DNA of 10,847 nt, taken from NCBI GenBank assembly GCA_905478725.1, contig CAJQJT010000268.1, forward strand, positions 1 to 10,847, in the 5' to 3' direction. Numbering within the stretch: position 1 is the first letter of the stretch; each line of letters opens with the position of its first letter. The stretch is from an uncultured Pseudomonadales bacterium (GTDB lineage Bacteria; Pseudomonadota; Gammaproteobacteria; Pseudomonadales; Porticoccaceae). Shown in pieces: positions 6,103 through 10,847 of the stretch. Below the pieces are notes generated by a model. That model was not told where the DNA came from. It saw only the letters and a list, made by a program, of their open reading frames with translations, and searched no databases. The position numbers and the translations under genes are program-made.

Positions 6103-6834
6103 TTACCGCGCTTTCTGCACCGCGGCCAACATCGACTCCGGCAGTGCATTCTCAGCACTAACAATATTCGTATAACCTAACTCGCGGGCAATCTCTGCCA
6201 CTCGCTCACTGGGCACCACAACAACAGTGTCGGCGCCCGGCTCTCCTGACTGATCCCCCAAGGCTGCCAGCAACTCGCCGCTATGTGCCACAAGACAATC
6301 ACACTGCGCCAACTGTTGGCGCGCCAATTGCGCCTGTTCCTGATTGATTCTACGCTCATAAAGTTCGCAGTAATCGACACGCGCACCGCGTTTAACAAGA
6401 GTATCACCGAGAATTTCTCGGCCACCACAGCCGCGAAAAATGATCACCCGCTGATCACTGAGGTCCTGCAATTCTGGCAGTGCCAACAGTGCTTCACTAT
6501 TTTGCCGCCCACTGGGCGTCAAGGCCGTAATATCCCCTGCAGCGAGGATCTGTGCAGTCTGCTGCCCAACAGCAAAAAACTCTATGCCAACAGGCATCAT
6601 GGGCCAGAAGCGGTCCAGCCATTCAATGGTCAATTCGGCGGCATTGCCACTGACACAGATGGCCTTATCAAAATTATCGACTTCGAGGATCAGGTTTTTA
6701 ATCGACTGGCCATCAACTATAGGCTCGATGGACATCACTGGGGTATGTGATACCTGCGCACCAGCCTGCTCTAGCAGTGCAATAAATTGATCTGCCTGGC
6801 GCGAGGGCCTGATCACCAGGATAGATTGCGACAT
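6103..6834 (-). CDS. hemD: Uroporphyrinogen-III synthase
   Basis: HemD closes hydroxymethylbilane while inverting ring D, giving uroporphyrinogen III, the branch point to haem, sirohaem and cobalamins. The family is poorly conserved in sequence. The calls rest on the bidomain pattern: N-terminal ILVIRPSRQADQFIALLEQAG (5-25, with T31-P32 after it), the mid-protein FRGCGGREILGDTLVKRG (133-150) followed by VDYCELYER (153-161), and the C-terminal VVPSERVAEIARELGY (206-221). It is a soluble protein of 243 residues, E. coli 246. The ATG shares one base with the hemC TAA (TAATG), a typical hemC-hemD coupling, and GGGG about 7 nt upstream may serve as ribosome site. Gene position and length support the assignment strongly. 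Confidence 0.93.
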   Translation of the reverse strand: MSQSILVIRPSRQADQFIALLEQAGAQVSHTPVMSIEPIVDGQSIKNLILEVDNFDKAICVSGNAAELTIEWLDRFWPMMPVGIEFFAVGQQTAQILAAGDITALTPSGRQNSEALLALPELQDLSDQRVIIFRGCGGREILGDTLVKRGARVDYCELYERRINQEQAQLARQQLAQCDCLVAHSGELLAALGDQSGEPGADTVVVVPSERVAEIARELGYTNIVSAENALPESMLAAVQKAR

Positions 6835-7853
6835 TAGTCTGCCCCGTAAACCTCGGCGAGAATTTCACCCGCGCCTGCAGCCAGCAAACGCTCGGCCAGT
6901 TCAATACCCAATTTTTCTGCCTGCTCTACCGGAGCTGAGAGTTGATCTTGCAGAATACGGGTGCCATCAATGCTGCCGACCAGGCCGCGAAGTTGCAGTG
7001 AACCGCCCGTTTCATCCAGCTCAGCATAACAGGCAATAGGCACCTGGCAGCCGCCCTCTAAACGTCGATTAAGCGCGCGCTCGGCAGTGACACGGATACG
7101 CGTCTGACGGTGCTCTAAAGGCTTCAGTAAATCGATGGTGGCCTGATCGTCGAGCCGGCATTCGATGCCCACCGCACCCTGACCGCCAGCAGGCAGACAG
7201 AGTTCGGGCTCTAGGCGCGAGGCAATTCTCGCCTCCATACCCAACCGCATCAGTCCGGCACTGGCGAGAATAATTGCGTCGTAATCACCGTAATCCAGTT
7301 TCGCTAATCGAGTATTCACATTGCCGCGCAGGTCTTTGATCTGTAATTCTGGAAAGGTCGCACGAATCTGGCATTGGCGACGGAGGCTGGAGGTTCCCAC
7401 CACAGATCCCGGGGGCAACTCTGCAAGATGGGTGTAGCGATTAGAGACGAAGGCATCTAGGGGGTCTTCACGCTCACAGATAACCGTTAGGCCGAGTCCC
7501 GGAGGGAATTCCATGGGCACATCTTTCATTGAATGCACGGCTATATCAGCGCGACCTTCCAGCATTGCCACTTCAAGCTCTTTAACAAACAGACCTTTGC
7601 CACCGACTTTTGCCAGCGGCGTATCCAGCAGCACATCACCGCGGGTGGTCATGGACACCAACTGGACATCAAGATGTGGGTGATTTTCGAGTAGTTGAGC
7701 TTTTACAAACTCGGCCTGCCAAAGGGCCAAAGGGCTCTTTCGCGTCGCAATTCGGATCGTCTGGGGCACTGAAATTCCATGGTTGTGATTGACTAGTCGG
7801 ACATTATCGACCATTTGGCTGCGCTTGGGCAGCTCTAATACGGGGAATTTCAT
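6834..7853 (-). CDS. hemC: Porphobilinogen deaminase (hydroxymethylbilane synthase)
   Basis: HemC joins four porphobilinogens into hydroxymethylbilane on a dipyrromethane cofactor. The cofactor cysteine is C269 (EGGCQVPI), and D111 in HSMKDVP is the catalytic aspartate; both sit 27 residues later than in E. coli (C242, D84). Other signatures are [15 protein letters not shown] (33-47), [20 protein letters not shown] (71-90) and [11 protein letters not shown] (152-162). The protein is 339 residues as drawn, against about 313, so the N-terminus is probably too long. ATG 7853 has GAGG only 2 nt upstream. ATG 7814 (MVDNVR, like the family start) has no Shine-Dalgarno, and a GTG at residue 29 is also possible. 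It starts 15 nt after algR and overlaps hemD by 1 nt. Confidence 0.96.
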   Translation of the reverse strand: MKFPVLELPKRSQMVDNVRLVNHNHGISVPQTIRIATRKSPLALWQAEFVKAQLLENHPHLDVQLVSMTTRGDVLLDTPLAKVGGKGLFVKELEVAMLEGRADIAVHSMKDVPMEFPPGLGLTVICEREDPLDAFVSNRYTHLAELPPGSVVGTSSLRRQCQIRATFPELQIKDLRGNVNTRLAKLDYGDYDAIILASAGLMRLGMEARIASRLEPELCLPAGGQGAVGIECRLDDQATIDLLKPLEHRQTRIRVTAERALNRRLEGGCQVPIACYAELDETGGSLQLRGLVGSIDGTRILQDQLSAPVEQAEKLGIELAERLLAAGAGEILAEVYGAD

Positions 7854-7868
7854 CCCCTCAAGGCGGCG

Positions 7869-8588
7869 TTAGAGCTGGGGTAATAATTGCCGTAGCTTCG
7901 GTTCTAGGCGACGACTGACAATGGGCTGAATCGCAATATCCCGGAGTTTGACCGCCAGATGGCCCTCGGCATAGGTCAGCCCTTCAATCGCATCCCGCGC
8001 AACCAACGCGCTGCGATGCACTCGAATAAAAAACTGCGAGAACTCCTTTTCAATATCTTTAAGAGTATCGGAAAGCACAGCTTCACCCTCAGCGGTGTAT
8101 GCGGTGACATACTTTTGATCAGCCTGGAGTAGACGAATCTGCTCTACGGCGACCAGTTCAAGGCCGTTGTGGGTCCTGCTACAGAGATGGCGTCTATGGC
8201 TCGGAGTTTGGCCATTAAGCTGCGCACGTGTTGCGCTTGAGGCTCGCTGCAGCGCCCCATCCAGCTCATTGGCTTTGATCGGTTTAAGCAAATAGGCGAA
8301 GGCTTTGGCATCAAATGCTCGCAGCGCAAAGTCTTCAAATGCAGTGCAAAAAATGACCGCCGGGGGCGGCACCATTTTAGCAATCTGCCGTGCAGCTTCG
8401 AGCCCATCCATCTCTGGCATGCGCACATCCATGAGCACAACCCCCGGCAGATATTGATGCGCCATTTGCACTGCTTCAAGGCCATTTCTGGCTTCGCCAA
8501 CAACCTCTATATCCGAATTTTTTTCAAGCAGACGCTGCAGGCGGATCCGTGCCAGCGATTCATCATCTACGATCAATACCTTGATCAT
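7869..8588 (-). CDS. algR: LytTR-family response regulator AlgR
   Basis: This is a two-domain DNA-binding response regulator. The receiver (about 1-120) has the acidic pair D8-D9, phospho-acceptor D54 (VLMDVRMPEMDG), T82 (FCTAFEDFALRAF) and K102 (LLKPI). The LytTR DNA-binding domain occupies about 135-239, with ELVAVEQIRLLQADQKYV (144-161) and FIRVHRSALVARDAIE (187-202). Similarity to Pseudomonas aeruginosa AlgR runs the full length (239 against 248). In that species AlgR controls alginate, twitching motility and other virulence traits; targets in this organism are unknown. A strong GGAGG (8596-8600) lies 7 nt before the ATG, overlapping the end of algZ, whose stop is 2 nt upstream. Synteny with hemC confirms the ortholog call. 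Confidence 0.94.
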   Translation of the reverse strand: MIKVLIVDDESLARIRLQRLLEKNSDIEVVGEARNGLEAVQMAHQYLPGVVLMDVRMPEMDGLEAARQIAKMVPPPAVIFCTAFEDFALRAFDAKAFAYLLKPIKANELDGALQRASSATRAQLNGQTPSHRRHLCSRTHNGLELVAVEQIRLLQADQKYVTAYTAEGEAVLSDTLKDIEKEFSQFFIRVHRSALVARDAIEGLTYAEGHLAVKLRDIAIQPIVSRRLEPKLRQLLPQL

Positions 8589-8590
8589 CT

Positions 8591-9655
8591 TTAACCCTCC
8601 AATGGTTTAAATAGAATCCTCGTATGGTAGTGATTTTTGAATACAGTTTCCTGTAACTCGGCGCTGCCACTAAAATAGGCGTCGAGTCGACAGTGCAAAT
8701 TATCCAATGCCAATTGATGACCAGAGGTCATTTCAGAAAGCACCGCTTTGTTATTATTGGCCCCAGGGAGGCTGTTAACCAGATCTATACAGAGCCAATC
8801 CCCGCAGCGATAAATAGTGATATAGATAGAGCCACCCTGAATGGCCGGCTGCACGCCATGGAAAACCGCATTTTCAATTAATGGCTGTAAAATTAACGGG
8901 GGCACACGAACTGTATTAAGTTCGATTTTAATATCCCAACTGTACTCAAGACGCTCGTCGAGGCGCAGCTTCTCGATCTCCAAGTAGCGTTGACAAGCAT
9001 CCACCTCTTCCTGCAACGTCACTGAATTAGTGCTTTTTAGCGCGTAGCGAAAAAGATCACAGAGGTTTTCGACAGTTTTTTCTGCCTTGTCCGCATCGAT
9101 GCGAATCAGCGTCGCAAGACTGTTCATGCTGTTAAATAAAAAATGGGGTCGGATGGTTGCTTGCAAGGCTGCCAGCCGTGCTTCAAGTCCTGCACTTTGC
9201 TGTTGATGTAAGCGCTGTTGAAGATAATAAATTCGCAAGATCACACCGGCGGGAATCGCCGTGATCAGAACAGTGTTTAATATAGCAACCGGATCCGCCC
9301 GCCAGATTCCGATGCGCCAATAGCTGTTCCAGTATTCTGCAGCGACGGCACAGAGAGCTGCGGCCAACAAAACTAAGAGATAATTAATCAAGGCTACACG
9401 AGGCAGGGTAAGATGCAGTAAATAGTCACGCGCGCGGCATAAAAACATCGCGCTGATTAGCGCAATCCAGAATATCAGCAGCGCAATTTTGCCCAGCCAG
9501 AGAAAATCGAAGTCGCCAATGCCACTATTAACGAGCGCCATTAGCACCGCCGATAAGGCAGCAATAGCAAATATTCCCAACAAACCCTGCCCGCGACAGA
9601 GGTCAGGAATAAAATAATCGCCTATTTGAGGCTGATTTTCCCCTGAATCACGCAT
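8591..9655 (-). CDS. algZ: LytS-type membrane sensor histidine kinase AlgZ (FimS)
   Basis: This is the partner kinase of AlgR. Four membrane helices (about 24-44, 52-73, 86-106, 121-142) form the sensory part without a large periplasmic domain. A short coiled coil (143-165) leads to the His_kinase (PF06580) motif ATIRPHFLFNSMNSL (166-180), with H171 the presumed phospho-site. The ATPase N-box is PLIENAVFHG (258-267). The usual DxGxG of the ATP lid is not recognisable: the region reads IDLVNSLPG (290-298), and the G-box is reduced to GHQLALDNLHCRL (312-324), typical of the atypical AlgZ/FimS subgroup. Length is 354, P. aeruginosa 358. ATG 9653-9655 is the only start after the in-frame stop at 9668-9670; no good Shine-Dalgarno. 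First gene of the operon, divergent from argH. Confidence 0.92.
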   Translation of the reverse strand: MRDSGENQPQIGDYFIPDLCRGQGLLGIFAIAALSAVLMALVNSGIGDFDFLWLGKIALLIFWIALISAMFLCRARDYLLHLTLPRVALINYLLVLLAAALCAVAAEYWNSYWRIGIWRADPVAILNTVLITAIPAGVILRIYYLQQRLHQQQSAGLEARLAALQATIRPHFLFNSMNSLATLIRIDADKAEKTVENLCDLFRYALKSTNSVTLQEEVDACQRYLEIEKLRLDERLEYSWDIKIELNTVRVPPLILQPLIENAVFHGVQPAIQGGSIYITIYRCGDWLCIDLVNSLPGANNNKAVLSEMTSGHQLALDNLHCRLDAYFSGSAELQETVFKNHYHTRILFKPLEG

Positions 9656-9663
9656 TCTAGTTA

Positions 9664-9690
9664 TTGCTCATCCCTGTGATTAGCTATAAT
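9664..9690 (+). promoter_or_regulatory. Promoter of argH
   Basis: A perfect TATAAT lies at 9685-9690. The -35 is weak: TATTGC (9662-9667) at 17 nt, or TTGCTC (9664-9669) at 15 nt. Transcription would begin near 9697, with a leader of about 30 nt before the argH ATG. Confidence 0.55.
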
Positions 9691-9717
9691 CCTAGTCGCG
9701 AAATAACCACTGAGCAA
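9689..9717 (-). promoter_or_regulatory. Candidate promoter of the algZ-algR-hem operon
   Basis: On the minus strand TTGCTC (9717-9712) is followed 17 nt later by TAGGAT (9694-9689), 4 of 6 bases of a -10. The elements overlap the argH promoter face to face. The match is modest, so this is a suggestion based mostly on position. Confidence 0.25.
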
Positions 9718-9725
9718 ACAAGTCG

Positions 9726-10847
9726 ATGAGTAAAAACGAAAACAGCGAGACCAACTCAACTCCAGCCAAGCAAACCAATCAGGCTTGGGGTGGCCGTTTT
9801 AACGAGCCAGTGGATGACTTTGTCGCCCGCTTTACCGCCTCGGTGAATTTTGACCAACGCCTCTATCGCCAGGATATTCAGGGTTCAGTAGCCCACGCCA
9901 GCATGCTCTGCGAAGCTGGGGTGTTAACCGCCGCCGAGCGCGATCAAATTATGCTCGGACTGCAGGAAATTGAGGTTCAGATCGAGGCCGGTGAGTTTCC
10001 CTGGTCCGTGGTTCTGGAAGATGTACACATGAATATCGAAGCCGCTCTAACCGCTAAAATCGGTATTGTCGGCAAAAAATTACACACTGGCCGTTCGCGA
10101 AACGACCAGGTGGCGACCGATATTCGCCTTTGGCTGCGTGACCAGATCGATCACATAACACCGATTTTGACCCGTCTACAAGACGGTTTAATCGGTCTTG
10201 CGGAGCAGGAAGCCAACACTATTATGCCCGGCTTCACTCATCTGCAAACCGCCCAGCCAGTAACCTTTGGCCACCATCTGTTGGCCTGGAATGAAATGCT
10301 CGAACGTGACTACAGTCGCCTGCAGGATTGCCGCACGCGACTCAATCAAAGCCCTTTGGGTGCAGCCGCGCTGGCTGGAACAACCTATCCGATCGACAGA
10401 GAGTTTACTGCTCGGGCGCTAGCTTTTGATAAGCCTACCGAAAATTCTCTGGACTCTGTTAGCGACCGTGACTTTGCTATCGAGTTCTGCGCCTTTGCCA
10501 GCATCCTGATGACTCATATGTCACGTATGTCTGAAGAATTAGTCCTCTGGACCTCGGCGCAATTTCAGTTTATCTATTTGCCCGACCGTTTCTGCACCGG
10601 CTCGTCGATTATGCCGCAGAAGAAAAATCCTGATGTACCAGAACTGGTGCGCGGTAAAACTGGCAGGGTAAATGGCCACTTAATCTCTCTGCTGACATTG
10701 ATGAAAAGCCAGCCACTGGCCTACAACAAAGACAATCAGGAAGATAAAGAGCCGCTGTTTGATACTGTGGATACAGTGCGCGACTGCCTGCGCGCCTTCG
10801 CCGATATGATTCCGGCCATCGAGTCGCGCAAAGACATGATGTACGAA
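9726..10847 (+). CDS. argH: Argininosuccinate lyase, 3' end beyond the window
   Basis: ArgH splits argininosuccinate into arginine and fumarate, the last step of arginine synthesis, in the cytoplasm as a homotetramer. The frame is open from ATG 9726 to the right edge, 374 codons of a usual 460-470. Motifs are AWGGRF (20-25), LEDVHMNIE (97-105), [12 protein letters not shown] (121-132), the catalytic histidine H172 in [13 protein letters not shown] (168-180), and the fumarase/aspartase signature [11 protein letters not shown] (292-302) carrying the catalytic serine. [16 protein letters not shown] (331-346) is also typical. A polar Asn/Ser/Thr/Lys-rich leader of about 18 residues precedes the conserved WGGRF, longer than in Pseudomonas. 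No clear Shine-Dalgarno. It is divergent from algZ, as in Pseudomonas. Identification is certain; only the missing C-terminus is unknown. Confidence 0.97.
   Translation, partial: MSKNENSETNSTPAKQTNQAWGGRFNEPVDDFVARFTASVNFDQRLYRQDIQGSVAHASMLCEAGVLTAAERDQIMLGLQEIEVQIEAGEFPWSVVLEDVHMNIEAALTAKIGIVGKKLHTGRSRNDQVATDIRLWLRDQIDHITPILTRLQDGLIGLAEQEANTIMPGFTHLQTAQPVTFGHHLLAWNEMLERDYSRLQDCRTRLNQSPLGAAALAGTTYPIDREFTARALAFDKPTENSLDSVSDRDFAIEFCAFASILMTHMSRMSEELVLWTSAQFQFIYLPDRFCTGSSIMPQKKNPDVPELVRGKTGRVNGHLISLLTLMKSQPLAYNKDNQEDKEPLFDTVDTVRDCLRAFADMIPAIESRKDMMYE

Noticed and set aside
6283..6750. 155-codon plus-strand frame opposite hemD
   Set aside because: No domain-like pattern. The minus-strand hemD is coupled on the hemC side and has the expected length.
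8144..8503. 119-codon minus-strand frame within algR
   Set aside because: It is out of frame with a complete AlgR that has every receiver residue. The Cys/Trp/Met-rich translation is typical of a shifted frame, and there is no sign of a real frameshift.
10091..10099. AlgR-box-like CCGTTCGCG
   Set aside because: It matches only the first seven bases of the known CCGTTCGTC box and lies within conserved argH codons (GRSRND), so coding constraint explains it. No better match was seen in the intergenic regions.

Overview
The window is an ordinary, gene-dense stretch of a gammaproteobacterial chromosome with about 50% G+C. The order argH / algZ-algR-hemC-hemD-hemX-hemY is the classic Pseudomonas arrangement. 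Sequence similarity to Pseudomonas-type ArgH, AlgZ, AlgR and HemC, with a FldB-type flavodoxin, suggests a Pseudomonas-related marine lineage such as Cellvibrionales/Porticoccaceae (SAR92-like). That placement is inference from gene order and remembered family sequences. No RNA gene, mobile element, CRISPR array, attachment site or origin is visible.

Left part (1-3508). A short minus-strand open frame runs off the left edge. Then fldB (flavodoxin 2) overlaps by 4 nt a stand-alone version of the FAD oxidoreductase half of MnmC, a tRNA wobble-uridine modification enzyme. A hemerythrin-like di-iron protein lies convergently, its stop codon interlocked with that of mnmC. A 216-bp intergenic region, the longest in the window, carries three imperfect 15-bp-spaced direct repeats and leads into nfo (endonuclease IV), which has all nine zinc ligands.

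Middle and right part (3526-9655, minus strand). Six co-directional genes form an apparent operon read right to left: algZ (LytS-type sensor kinase), algR (LytTR response regulator), hemC and hemD (linear tetrapyrrole, then uroporphyrinogen III), hemX and hemY (inner-membrane proteins of the haem branch). Spacings are 2 nt, 15 nt, 1-nt overlap, 124 nt and 4-nt overlap, so most joints look translationally coupled and only hemD-hemX has room for its own promoter.

Right edge (9656-10847). A 70-bp divergent intergenic region with a perfect TATAAT separates algZ from argH (argininosuccinate lyase), which is cut off by the window end after 374 codons.

The least routine part is the fldB-mnmC-hemerythrin cluster: a flavodoxin translationally coupled to a flavoenzyme that lacks its usual methyltransferase half, next to an O2/iron-binding type protein with an enlarged, acidic interhelical insertion. 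I see no evidence for an entirely new defence or mobile system.
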